DNA of 64,000 bases from Siphonodentalium dalli (lineage: Eukaryota > Mollusca > Scaphopoda > Gadilida > Siphonodentaliidae): positions 38,412,106 through 38,476,105 of the forward strand of contig CP136063.1 of the NCBI GenBank assembly GCA_032622095.1. The letters run 5' to 3'. The notes beneath the pieces were generated by a model, which searched no databases, was not told the origin of the DNA, and was given only the letters and a program-made list of their open reading frames with translations. Position numbers and translations under genes: made by a program. Below, one piece after another: positions 11,604 to 23,842 of the stretch. The number at the start of each line of letters is the position of its first letter. Positions within the stretch are counted from its first letter, which is position 1.

Positions 11604-12731
11604 TAGGGTTGCCACGACTATGAGTTTTCACAATCGACTAATCGACCGCTATAGTCGACGGTTAGTCGATTAATCGATTAATCGTTTATATATATTGTAT
11701 GTGGCCTATATTGCACCCAGGTAAAGACGTGATCAAATCGAAATTACAATGACTACATTTCATCCAGTCTGAACACAGATGTAATCTGTCAGTCAGCAGG
11801 CTGGTCATTCTGAGCCACCCGCCCGTCATCGGCCACCTAAACTCAAATTTACGCAGCAGGTAAACGCCCTCATCGCTATTCCCGCGGACGAGACATTAAA
11901 CAAATATCTGTCCAGTCAATCAATGTTCCCCGTGAACATGCATCGCGGTCACGGTACCAAATGAAAGCATGCGGAATTGTCGCATACTTATTGAAAACAG
12001 ACTATATAAAATCCGATTGTGTATCGATTGCGTCAACTGACATATTATAGCATTTAATTTTATTTCGCGGGTTTCGGTTTGTGTGCGCGCTGCCCGTTAC
12101 TGTACTTTTAGTTTTGTTATTCAAAGTGCGTACAACGCATCGTGCAGCGCGGTAGCGGGTGGGGTATATACGTTACCAAGTTGGCGAATGTGATGTATGT
12201 CTAACTAATAAGTGATGACACCAACTTGTTATGGATTAACTGTCTAGTAACACTGAACATTCCATGTCCCGCGAACTTTGTGACTTTGTCAATTATTATC
12301 ACGTTTTACAGTATAAAATTTGAAAAAAAGAAATATAGATGCAGTCCCATGCATGTCCATTTTGGATATGATGATCGCTAATTATAGATCCATAGGAAGA
12401 TACGTTTACAGTTAGACATAATATATAAACAATGGCAAGCCTGTAACACATCAAAGGCACACCAAAATCGTTGAAGATGACCGCCAAACGTCGGTTGCGT
12501 TATCAAAGGAAGCCGCATCAGAAGTGGCGACAGAACAGGCTGTTGGTGGTAAATTGTGCTATATACACTGTTAACTTTTACTTCCAGGCATTGTATTTGT
12601 GCATACCGGTAGTACTGCTTAAATAGACAACCATACCCCCCCCCGTTTGGGCGATTAGTCGACGAAAGTAAATAACCGTCGACTACCATGCACACCTGCC
12701 GACGGTTAGTCGAATAATCGTGGCAAGCTTA
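11604..12731. mobile_element. hAT-like non-autonomous DNA transposon
   Basis: The terminal inverted repeats are TAGGGTTGCCACGA on the left and TCGTGGCAAGCTTA on the right (two mismatches in 14). They are flanked by an 8-bp target duplication, GCCCTGAT at 11596 and GCACTGAT at 12732, with one mismatch. The ends are rich in TCGACTAATCGA motifs and are palindromic. An 8-bp duplication is typical of hAT elements. No transposase frame is seen in the 1.13 kb interior. Confidence 0.7.
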
Positions 12732-12739
12732 GCACTGAT

Positions 12740-14520
12740 GTGTGATTGGCCTAATTGATATACGAAATGTAATGAACCATTGTGCATGTCTGAAGTGTAA
12801 GTAATCATACCACGACTTAAGGCCTAATTGAATCTTATTTGATGGGTATATGAATGTATGAAGTTATTTTTATAAGATTTTTCAAAATGCAGATATATCC
12901 TAGCTTATGCGTGTGTTTTAGCTGTGGTTCGTTAATTACGCTAGCGTATGCTCATATTATATTTTGAGTTCAAAGAGTTGTGAATTCACTTAAGTTTATG
13001 AACAGAGCCTGGTGAAATGTTACTGTGTGGCGAGTCATACTCGTCTTCGAGCTACATGTATGCATGGTTTTATTAACAGTTTGTATTGTGAAGAGGTGAA
13101 ATTGCCCGAAACCTCCACTGTTCCAGTTTGCACCAGGTTCTATTCATAAACAATTTTTAATTGAAATTTTTATTTTTACTGTGTAATATTTGGGTTAAGT
13201 CTAATACATCAAAAGTTAGAGGTTTGGGGGAGTACATGTATGAGGATGCCACGGGAATTTGCAAAATGTTAGCCTCTATTGCCCAAGCCCAAGTAAAAAA
13301 AAATGCAGAAAGGTTGCTGTTTTTTTGCATCTGGCATTTCACTAATTTTATGTCTAAAATCCGCATAAAACCCTACTGATATCACTCACATAACTGGGAA
13401 ATTATCAGCTCTATACCAAACGACAGTTTCATCTGTTTCAGACGCTGTTTAATTAAAATAAAATGGAATATACAGGTAAATAGTTTTGTCTTTAAATATG
13501 GGCTGATAGGCATATGTCTACCACATACATATCCATTCAATGGAGTTTCCAAGTCAACGTGTGATGAGAGTATGCTATAGTTCTTCCTGTGTGGTAAAAT
13601 TCCAATCTGCTAAATGGAAATTCTAACGCATCAATATAGTGAACAAATACACTTATACAGTAAGTCAGTAACCCATCAGCAGTTGATAGTTATGTAGACA
13701 TATCCATGACATATCAGTTGTTACGGTAAGCTTCAATTCAACTAGAGTTGACATATTTTGGAAATAAATACATACCGGTATCTAGAGAAGATACATGTAT
13801 TTGCCAGGATGCAATTGGAAATATTAGTTTATAAATTGCTGATAGGTGTATCCGCAAACCTAGGTCGTTGTGCAGGATAGACACAATTTCTAACTAATTC
13901 CAGATTCATTAGTCTGTCAACCAGCACATTATCTACCATTATTTGATACAACTTGTCTACTGGAACATCTTCTTTATACAAAATGACAAGCAGTCACTAT
14001 GTCAGACTGCAGGTGTTGTGAGATCAACATATTCATCTGAGTTGATATAAAACATGCAACGTTATTTTCTAGCCATTGATATTCACATTAATGTTTGAGA
14101 GCTGCTCGCTCTTTTTTCCATGCACACATTGATCTAGGTTTAAAAGTCCTACAGGTAGTTACATGAGGAAAAGTTTATTTCAGTTTTACATTTCTCGAGA
14201 GCTTCTTCCGAAGGGTGTCGGGAAGGAAGTTTTTCACCTCACCGTCCCATATGCAACATGTCAGCTTTATGTCACCTCCAATAAAGCCCATATACGGGTC
14301 CAGTAACATAAATAAGGTGTTTTTGCAGCTAAAATAAGTTTTAAACTGTTAAAATGTTAAATATGAGCACAAAAGGTCTTTAGTAAAACATTTGTATGAG
14401 GTTGTAAAAAATATGATTTTTTGCCTCTCGGACTACCCAACCCGACATACCTTCCTGCATCCATACAGTGTATAATATCGCTAGCTTTGCGCAAGTCGGC
14501 ATCTCTATGAGTGCATTCTA
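12740..14520. other. spacer, no gene seen
   Basis: AT-rich DNA with only short chance frames on both strands, including two overlapping antisense frames at 13157-13379 that are shadows of each other. No RNA gene or repeat was recognised. Confidence 0.4.
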
Positions 14521-15412
14521 GTTTCTGTTAACAGTAAACACTATTGTTCTTTAGCTGAACAAACAAACCTTTTAAGACCAGAAAATATTCGAAATAAAAT
14601 TAATAGCAATCGATAGAAGCATTTCCGACAGGAGTATTCGACTCAAATCTAATATTTTATAACCCGGTAACTATATAATACATGTTTACAAAGAGAAAAT
14701 CCACCTTTAAATAATAAATAGTTGCGTGCGTATAAAATAATAGATACGAACCGAAGACCGCTGCCCAGAAAAGGTTCTATCAATTAATATTAATCTTATT
14801 TCGAATATTAAATCGGGATCGTTTATGTTACTATTTTTATAACAGACCATTCGGATGATACCATATTGCGACATAGAGCACTGGGTACTTCCTATGGCTA
14901 TGCACCGAAAGTCAAATGTCCCAGATTGATTGTTTGCATTGTCTTGCTCCACATGTAAGCGATAATGAATCTAATTAATGTTTATTTGTGACAAAATTGA
15001 ACATTAAAATTATGGTCCCTGTTAACAGTAACCACTATTGTATGTTAGCTAAACAAACACACCTTTTTAGACCAGAACATATTCGAAATAAAATTAATAT
15101 TAATCGATAGAAGCAATTCCGGACAGGAGTCTTCGATTCAAATCTAATATTTTATACCCCGGTAACTATTAATACATGTTTACAAAGATATAATCCACCT
15201 TTAATATAATGTGTAGGGAACTACACTTAATGTGTACATCAATTTCAACATTTGTGTACCCCATTTCTAATAGTGTGGGAAAGTGTAAAATTATACACCA
15301 TGAAAGAGTAGCCATACTTACACAAATATAGTAATTTTTACACTTACTCTATTTCTACTCTAATAACGGATTGGATAAACTTTTGTGTAGATTTTCTACA
15401 CTTATGTTTTTT
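14521..15412. repeat. right part of inverted-repeat block plus 3' flank of Z3
   Basis: The unit resumes at GTTAACAGTAAACACTATTG and runs through the diverged monomer (as at 3693-4270) and the hairpin-rich segment before the Z3 stop. It completes the block interrupted at 8178. Confidence 0.7.
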
Positions 15413-16318
15413 TCAGTACAACAGCACCAGGCGATCTCCTGCGTGGATCCTCTTATGTCTCGTCAGGTTACATAACTGAGTAAATGATTTCTCGCACATA
15501 TCACATTGGTACGGGCGATCTCCTGTGTGGACCCCTTTATGTATGGTAAGGCTAACCGAATGAGCAAATGATTTATCGCACACCTCACACTGATACGGGC
15601 GGTCTCCGCTGTGGATCCTCTTATGCGTCGTCAGGTTACATGACTGAGTAAATGATTTCTCGCACATATCACATTGATATGGGCGATCTCCCGTGTGGAT
15701 CCTCTTATGTTGCTTCAAAAGGTACGACACAGTAAATGATTTCTCGCACGAGTCACAATGATACGGGCGATCGCCGGTGTGGATCATCTTATGTTTCGCC
15801 AGATGACCCGACTGAGTAAATGATTTCTCACACACATCACATTGATACGGGCGACTCCCCGTGTGGATCCTCGTATGTTGCGTCAGCTGGCGCGAATCAG
15901 TAAATGATTTCTCGCACACATCACATTGATACGGGCGATCTCCGGTATGGATCCTCTTATGTTTCGTCAGGTCACCTGACTGATTAAATGATTTCTCGCA
16001 CACATCACATTGGAACGGGCGATCACCGGTGTGGATCATCAAATGCGTCGTCAGGTGACCCAACTGAGTAAATAATTTCTCACACTCCCCACACTGATAT
16101 GAACGCTTATGCTTTGTCTTACTGTGCAAACTTCTTAACATCTTTGAGCCCACGCCATCGGTGACGTATTTATCGGTGTGTGTTTATCATCTTCAGTCTT
16201 CATTGTTGATGGTTCCACCTCCCCATACATCATGATGCAAAGTACGTGATCGGTATCTGTAATATTTCTGTCCGGAATCAGATGATCACTCGGCGTACAT
16301 GAGATTACCTTACTAAAG
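15413..16318 (-). pseudogene. C2H2 zinc-finger exon Z3, frameshifted
   Basis: Eight fingers of the Z2/Z8 type, with finger 4 contact residues QGHK instead of QGNK (Asn to His at position 3). One G is missing near 16153 (CCCACGCC instead of CCCACGGCC). The leader therefore runs out of frame into a stop after INTSPMAWAQRC, and the fingers continue in another frame. An internal ATG at 16141 could still start a protein with all eight fingers. I call it a pseudogene with that reservation. The boundary at 16318 is the same TTTTCTGTTAG acceptor. Confidence 0.75.
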
Positions 16319-17095
16319 CTAACAGAAAATATCACCAAACAGTTAAATTTATCGAACAGACAATCGATGCAGTTAAGTTAATAAACCAACAGATGAAAAT
16401 AAAAATATTTCTGTCCAGAAAAAAGGTGTTTGAATAAGCGGTCTTAAGCAGCGGGTGCGGAATAGAACGATAGCGCAATACATAGCTTAAAAAATGTTAT
16501 TGCACTTGAAATCTTTACAGCCCAGTATCCGGTTATAATACGGTTTTCTTGACCATAACAGGTTTATGATGAGAGAATTGACATATTCGAGAACATTCAC
16601 GCGACAAGCTTTCTACACACACCGTTACTTCAATAATAATAATATATACACAAGTATTGGAAAGCTAGTCTAGCAGCCAAGTACCGGATTTTGGTCTAAC
16701 CCAAAGTTCTCTGTTAAAGTTGTTTTCTCGGCTAATAATTCGTTAGTAGGATCACGGCAACTATTTTCCGGCTGATGTGCTCTTATAAACCTTGGGGAAA
16801 TTTAAATATTCAAGATTGCAACAACCTACCCAAAAACGACATATGGCCATATGGGTGTGATCATGTTTTATTCAGAACCAGAAGTTTGAAATAACATTAG
16901 AACGTTCGTTTATGTGCATATGTACACACCAGATCACAGGAATGTTAACATCTTACTTTCATGGAATTATACACAATGACCGTCATACAATCTACACTTT
17001 CATGTTACGAAAATATACACTTTCGGAAAATGACTCAATGGTGACACCCAATATGATACCTGTCACGTGTTCCCATGTGCATGTAGAACAAAAAT
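16319..17095. other. 5' flank of Z3
   Basis: Copy of 539-1315. No separate gene. Confidence 0.5.
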
Positions 17096-17262
17096 ATGTC
17101 AAATATTTCGAAATGCTTATTCAAATTTCGTTACAAAGAAGCTTGCAATAGCAACGAGAAGTGCACTGAAAATGCCGGTGTGGCACTCCATCTAGACACC
17201 GTTGAAGTGATGGTTGCTCCTTTCTTCGCAGCTGGATACACTCACTGGGAGGATCTATTCAT
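17096..17262 (+). other. exon-like frame, copy 3, truncated
   Basis: It matches the other copies up to HWEDLF, then joins directly to inverted-repeat sequence, losing the tail and about 1.2 kb of spacer. It has the TVEVM variant. The fused frame running to 17407 is a by-product of this deletion. Confidence 0.35.
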
Positions 17263-17425
17263 ATCATTGGTAAGCAACTTTCATGGGCCCGATTTAATAT
17301 TCGAAATAAAATCAATATTAATTGATAGAAGCTTTTCCGGACATATGTCTTTAGTTCATATCTATTATTTTATACCCACGCAACTATATTTAAAATTTGT
17401 TATTTAAAGAGATAATCCATCTTTA
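17263..17425. repeat. remnant of inverted-repeat left arm
   Basis: GGGCCCGATTTAATATTCG through TTATTTAAAGAGATAATCC, ending at ATCTTTAA and abutting zinc-finger sequence. The same junction occurs at 63002, so it predates the duplication that made the two ZB copies. Confidence 0.7.
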
Positions 17426-17640
17426 ACTGAGTAAACTTTTTCTTACATACGTCGCATTGATACGGGCGATCACCAATGTGGAATCTCTCATGTTGAGTCA
17501 GATAACCGGAGTTTGTGAACGATTTCTCACATACATCGCACTAAATGGTCAATCACCTATATGTGGATTCTCTTGAGCACAATCAGAAACTCAGAACGTG
17601 CGAATAACTTCTTACAGACATCACACTTGTGTGGGCGGTC
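17426..17640 (-). pseudogene. decayed 3' fingers of ZB copy 1
   Basis: Beyond the TGA that ends the ZB frame, minus-strand sequence still encodes HKCDVCKKLFARSEF and a further [12 protein letters not shown] half-finger, but with stops and frameshifts (for example CACATATAG and a shifted CGATGTATGTGAG). Copy 2 carries the same lesions, so the decay came before duplication. Confidence 0.7.
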
Positions 17641-18854
17641 TCATGTGTGAATTAGTTTGTGTCTCACCAGTTTACTTGATCCTGTGAATGATTTCGGACA
17701 TATATTACACCGATATGGCCGATCACCAGTGTGGATTCTCTTATGTTCAGTCAGATGTCCAGAACGAGCGAACGATTTCTCACATATATCACACTTATAC
17801 GGACGATCACCAGTGTGTATTCTCCTATGAACAGTAAGACCGCCAGATTGTGCGAATACTTTTCTGCATATATCACACTTATGCGAGCTATCGCCTGTAT
17901 GGATTATCCTATGTTGCTTCAGATAATTTGACCGCGCGAAGTATTTCTCACAAATATTACACTGATACAAGCGATCATCTGTGTGGATTTTCTTATGTTT
18001 CGTCAGATAACTTGATTGACTGAACGATTTCTGACATATATCGCACTGATATGGCAGGTCCACCTGTGTGGATTCTCTTGTGTCCCGATAGATTACTCGA
18101 GTCGGCGAACGATTTATCACATATATCGCACTGATATGGCCGGTCGCCTATATGGACATTCCTATGTTGTGTCAGAGTACGTGACCGAGCGAACGATTTC
18201 TGACATATATCGCACTGATACGGCCGATCACCTGAGTGGATTATCATATGTTGTGTCAGTGTACTTGACTGAGCGAACGATTTCTGACATGTATCGCATT
18301 GATGCGGACGGTCACCTGTGTGAATTATCTTATGTACAGTCAGATCTCCAGAACGTGCGAATACTTTCATGCATATATCACACTTGTGTGCGCCACCACC
18401 TTTATGGATTATCATATGTTGCTTCAGATGACTTAAACGAGCAAACGATTTCTGACATATATCGCACTGATACGGCCGATCACCTGAGTGGATTATCATA
18501 TGTTGTGTCAGTGTACTTGACTGAGCGAACGATTTCTGACATATATCGCATTGATGCGGACGGTCACCTGTGTGGATTCTCTTATGTTCAGTCAGATGTC
18601 CAGATTTTGTGAATACTTTCCCACATATATCACACTTGTATGGGCCATCACCTGTATGGATTATCCTATGTTGCGTCTGATAACTTGATTGACTGAACGA
18701 TTTCTCACATATATCGCACTGATATGGCCGGTCGCCTATGTGGACATTCCTATGTTGTGTCAGAGTACTTGAATGAGTGAAGGATTTCTCACATATATCA
18801 CACTGATATGGCCGGTCACCTGTATGGATTATCTTATGTCTGGTCAGATGTCTA
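17641..18854 (-). pseudogene. zinc-finger gene ZB copy 1, 3' part (about 14 fingers)
   Basis: Minus-strand C2H2 fingers with YQCDICQKSF/HKCDICxKVF signatures, distinct from the Z1-Z8 type. Fourteen fingers plus part of another are readable from 18854 to the TGA at 17641. One extra C near 18060 (AGGTCCACC; copy 2 has AGGTCACC) shifts the frame between the DSSNLSGH and QSSYLTKH fingers. The 5' end is cut by the element at 18855 in the middle of a finger helix, and the rest of the gene resumes at 23365. As it stands it cannot give a full-length product. Confidence 0.85.
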
Positions 18855-21800
18855 GGTTACACTGGTGTAAATGTTTTCCATAGGCCTCAGTGCTAACGTT
18901 TTAGCGTATAGCGTTGGCAATATAAATGTTGGGTCCAAAATTTTCTTTAAATCTGAAAAATTGACATTTTGGGAAACTTTTTACACAAAAAAATCATGTC
19001 TGTCTAGCAGGGAATTCGCCTTTAAATCTTATGTTTTCGTAACTAGTGTCAGAACCGCATAAAAAAATACAGTCATATTTTAGACCACACCAAAAAATTC
19101 AAACTTCACTACAAAGGGTTAATTCCTGTGCCAATGGTTATTTTACCTATGGGAAATCATAGGGAAGAGGTGTGATGATTTTTTTATGTGAAAAGCACAC
19201 AAGGCTATTGACCAATCAGGGCCCAGTGTCTATTTTATTCTCTCCTATATATTCCTCCCGCATCCGCTAGATGTCACTCGGAACCTTATTTACACCAGTG
19301 TAACCTAAAGCGATAGCCCGCTTTTTCGCGGAATAATTGTAACTCCCTACATTTCTTCAGAATTGCCCATCAATGGAAAAAATGTGTTCAAAAACAATAT
19401 CACTTCTGTGGTTCTTTATTTATCACACATAATTTAACCCCACCCCCTTTAACAAATTATTCATCAAAAAAGCACAATTTTCCACCACCAGTCATGTTCA
19501 GGCCCCATTTTCACTCAGTTTTAGGGGTCTGGTGTTGCAAACTTGGATCAGCTATGGAAGACTGTACAATATTCTTTCCATGAGAGAACTTCTGGTGATG
19601 TGAGGTCATTGAGTCCAGATCTGATCAGCTGAGCATCAAGCGCATGACTTTATCAGCACATTGAAGAATAAAATATGACATTTTCAGGTCTGCAAGGGTG
19701 ATCCAAGATAACTGGATGTGGGTGTATATTGAATTAGTTGAATAAAGATATGCTCTCTTTGAATTGCTGAAGCATTTTCTTAAATGTGTCCAAGTTTTAG
19801 TGCTATTAACCTTCAAATGACCATACCCACCAGTGGAAATGACACACTTTTATGATATATATCTGTATATCACTGGCTATAAAATCCAAAATACTTGTTA
19901 GATTAGGTTCTTATAACAATTGATATATGTGTCGTTGACATGCTCAAGTTATGGGTCATTTGCATTATCATGTGACTATTACCACCTTGAAATTTTTTGA
20001 AAAAACCTTGAAAAATTGGCATTTTTTATGAAAAATCTTACTATTTTTTTGGCTGATTTAAGTGAAAGAAGACATCAGCAGCAAGAATAGCCACACCAAG
20101 CATGAGATATTCATTGGACTGAAAGACCAGGCTCTGTAAAATGAATTAAATTGCTTTAAAGTGACTCCCAGGAATCAAAAATGATAAAAAGCTATTTTTT
20201 CCCTTTAGGTTACACTGGTGTAAATGTTTTCCATAGGCCTCAGTGCTAACGTTTTAGCGTATAGCGTTGGCAATATAAATGTTGGGTCCAAAATTTTCTT
20301 TAAATCTGAAAAATTGACATTTTGGGAAACTTTTTACACAAAAAAATCATGTCTGTCTAGCAGGGAATTCGCCTTTAAATCTTATGTTTTCGTAACTAGT
20401 GTCAGAACCGCATAAAAAAATACAGTCATATTTTAGACCACACCAAAATATTCAAACTTCACTACAAAGGGTTAATTCCTGTGCCAATGGTTATTTTACC
20501 TATGGGAAATCATAGGGAAGAGGTGTGATGATTTTTTTATGTGAAAAGCACACAAGGCTATTGACCAATCAGGGCCCAGTGTCTATTTTATTCTCTCCTA
20601 TATATTCCTCCCGCATCCGCTAGATGTCACTCGGAACCTTATTTACACCAGTGTAGCCTAAAGCGATAGCCCGCTTTTTCGCGGAATAATTGTAACTCCC
20701 TACATTTCTTCAGAATTGCCCATCAATGGAAAAAATGTGTTCAAAAACAATATCACTTCTGTGGTTCTTTATTTATCACACATAATTTAACCCCACCCCC
20801 TTTAACAAATTATTCATCAAAAAAGCACAATTTTCCACCACCAGTCATGTTCAGGCCCCATTTTCACTCAGTTTTAGGGGTCTGGTGTTGCAAACTTGGA
20901 TCAGCTATGGAAGACTGTACAATATTCTTTCCATGAGAGAACTTCTGGTGATGTGAGGTCATTGAGTCCAGATCTGATCAGCTGAGCATCAAGCGCATGA
21001 CTTTATCAGCACATTGAAGAATAAAATATGACATTTTCAGGTCTGCAAGGGTGATCCAAGATAACTGGATGTGGGTGTATATTGAATTAGTTGAATAAAG
21101 ATATGCTCTCTTTGAATTGCTGAAGCATTTTCTTAAATGTGTCCAAGTTTTAGTGCTATTAACCTTCAAATGACCATACCCACCAGTGGAAATGACACAC
21201 TTTTATGATATATATCTGTATATCACTGGCTATAAAATCCAAAATACTTGTTAGATTAGGTTCTTATAACAATTGATATATGTGTCGTTGACATGCTCAA
21301 GTTATGGGTCATTTGCATTATCATGTGACTATTACCACCTTGAAATTTTTTGAAAAAACCTTGAAAAATTGGCATTTTTTATGAAAAATCGTACTATTTT
21401 TTTGGCTGATTTAAGTGAAAGAAGACATCAGCAGCAAGAATAGCCACACCAAGCATGAGATATTCATTGGACTGAAAGACCAGGCTCTGTAAAATGAATT
21501 AAATTGCTTTAAAGTGACTCCCAGGAATCAAAAATGATAAAAAGCTATTTTTTCCCTTTAGGTTACACTGGTGTAAATGTTTTCCATAGGCCTCAGTGCT
21601 AACGTTTTAGCGTATAGCGTTGGCAATATAAATGTTGGGTCCAAAATTTTCTTTAAATCTGAAAAATTGACATTTTGGGAAACTTTTTACACAAAAAAAT
21701 CATGTCTGTCTAGCAGGGAATTCGCCTTTAAATCTTATGTTTTCGTAACTAGTGTCAGAACCGCATAAAAAAATACAGTCATATTTTAGACCACACCAAA

Positions 21801-23364
21801 AAATTCAAACTTCACTACAAAGGGTTAATTCCTGTGCCAATGGTTATTTTACCTATGGGAAATCATAGGGAAGAGGTGTGATGATTTTTTTATGTGAAAA
21901 GCACACAAGGCTATTGACCAATCAGGGCCCAGTGTCTATTTTATTCTCTCCTATATATTCCTCCCGCATCCGCTAGATGTCACTCGGAACCTTATTTACA
22001 CCAGTGTAACCTAAAGCGATAGCCCGCTTTTTCGCGGAATAATTGTAACTCCCTACATTTCTTCAGAATTGCCCATCAATGGAAAAAATGTGTTCAAAAA
22101 CAATATCACTTCTGTGGTTCTTTATTTATCACACATAATTTAACCCCACCCCCTTTAACAAATTATTCATCAAAAAAGCACAATTTTCCACCACCAGTCA
22201 TGTTCAGGCCCCATTTTCACTCAGTTTTAGGGGTCTGGTGTTGCAAACTTGGATCAGCTATGGAAGACTGTACAATATTCTTTCCATGAGAGAACTTCTG
22301 GTGATGTGAGGTCATTGAGTCCAGATCTGATCAGCTGAGCATCAAGCGCATGACTTTATCAGCACATTGAAGAATAAAATATGACATTTTCAGGTCTGCA
22401 AGGGTGATCCAAGATAACTGGATGTGGGTGTATATTGAATTAGTTGAATAAAGATATGCTCTCTTTGAATTGCTGAAGCATTTTCTTAAATGTGTCCAAG
22501 TTTTAGTGCTATTAACCTTCAAATGACCATACCCACCAGTGGAAATGACACACTTTTATGATATATATCTGTATATCACTGGCTATAAAATCCAAAATAC
22601 TTGTTAGATTAGGTTCTTATAACAATTGATATATGTGTCGTTGACATGCTCAAGTTATGGGTCATTTGCATTATCATGTGACTATTACCACCTTGAAATT
22701 TTTTGAAAAAACCTTGAAAAATTGGCATTTTTTATGAAAAATCTTACTATTTTTTTGGCTGATTTAAGTGAAAGAAGACATCAGCAGCAAGAATAGCCAC
22801 ACCAAGCATGAGATATTCATTGGACTGAAAGACCAGGCTCTGTAAAATGAATTAAATTGCTTTAAAGTGACTCCCAGGAATCAAAAATGATAAAAAGCTA
22901 TTTTTTCCCTTTAGGTTACACTGGTGTAAATGTTTTCCATAGGCCTCAGTGCTAACGTTTTAGCGTATAGCGTTGGCAATATAAATGTTGGGTCCAAAAT
23001 TTTCTTTAAATCTGAAAAATTGACATTTTGGGAAACTTTTTACACAAAAAAATCATGTCTGTCTAGCAGGGAATTCGCCTTTAAATCTTATGTTTTCGTA
23101 ACTAGTGTCAGAACCGCATAAAAAAATACAGTCATATTTTAGACCACACCAAAAAATTCAAACTTCACTACAAAGGGTTAATTCCTGTGCCAATGGTTAT
23201 TTTACCTATGGGAAATCATAGGGAAGAGGTGTGATGATTTTTTTATGTGAAAAGCACACAAGGCTATTGACCAATCAGGGCCCAGTGTCTATTTTATTCT
23301 CTCCTATATATTCCTCCCGCATCCGCTAGATGTCACTCGGAACCTTATTTACACCAGTGTAACC
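18855..23364 (-). mobile_element. head-to-tail transposon array, 3 1/3 units of 1353 bp
   Basis: Three units of 1353 bp begin at 18855, 20208 and 21561, and a partial unit of 451 bp begins at 22914; the copies are nearly identical. Each unit has a part A of about 450 bp bounded by GGTTACACTGGTGTAAAT and its complement, and a part B of about 900 bp starting TAAAGC and ending CCTTTA. The whole array is flanked by TCTA at 18851 and at 23365, a 4-bp target duplication. By comparison with the copies at 45666 and 47113, this array lies on the minus strand. It has no plausible coding frame; the 63-codon frames repeat only because the unit does. I do not recognise the superfamily. Confidence 0.85.
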
Positions 23365-23598
23365 TCTAGAGCATATGAATACTTTCCCACAAATATCACA
23401 CTCAAATTGTGAGTGGTCAGTTGTGTGTATAACTTTGTGTTCCGCCTGGGTGCTTGATTTTTCGCTTTGGAAACGTTGATCATCAGCGTGGATTATATTT
23501 ATATGTGCAGTCATATTTCCACAAAATAAACTATCCCATCTAATACATATATGTGGATTCAGATATTGTAATAGGCCTATCAGAATATTTTCCTGCAT
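23365..23598 (-). pseudogene. zinc-finger gene ZB copy 1, 5' part
   Basis: An in-frame ATG at 23598 is followed by about 60 residues with degenerate finger features (FCGNMTAHINIIH, then a finger without its cysteines ending EHKVIH), then FECDICGKVFICSR, where the array interrupts. Removing the array and one TCTA joins this frame to the fingers ending at 18854 without a shift. This is therefore the N-terminal end of ZB, or of its last exon. Confidence 0.75.
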
Positions 23599-23842
23599 CC
23601 ATATTGCTCTGTTTTATATTCGACAATGTATGACCGAGGGTAAAAATAAATTTCATTGGCCAATAAAAAGGACGATCTACCTTTGTTACGCAGATGCAAA
23701 ATAAATCCGTTACACTAACTTATAGTCGTATCTACAACACATATTTACTTTGTTTCTCGGAAGTAAAATTTAAAATCTGGTTTTGTAGAATGGAGATATG
23801 TATTGGGCGATAGAAGCCCAACAGCCAAGTATTGTGTTATCG
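23599..23842. other. spacer upstream of ZB copy 1
   Basis: Minus-strand upstream region of ZB. It contains CCAATAAAAAGG (23660) but no promoter I can defend. Confidence 0.3.

Noticed and set aside
8179-14520. Possible host gene exons in the region between the two halves of the unit
   Set aside because: Frames are short with no repeats of coding type, no recognisable domains and no convincing splice pairs.
18016-18612. 198-codon plus frame opposite ZB
   Set aside because: It is antisense to clear zinc-finger codons; its openness follows from the repetitive complement.
18855-20207. Interpretation of part A as an LTR and A-B-A as an LTR retrotransposon
   Set aside because: A has inverted ends GGTTAC...GTAACC, there is no PBS or purine tract beside it, B has no gag or pol, and a member with a single A+B exists.
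18871-23121. Four identical 63-codon plus frames and three identical minus frames at 1353-bp spacing
   Set aside because: They recur only because the transposon unit is repeated, have no protein-family features, and are not kept in the diverged units at 45666 and 47113.
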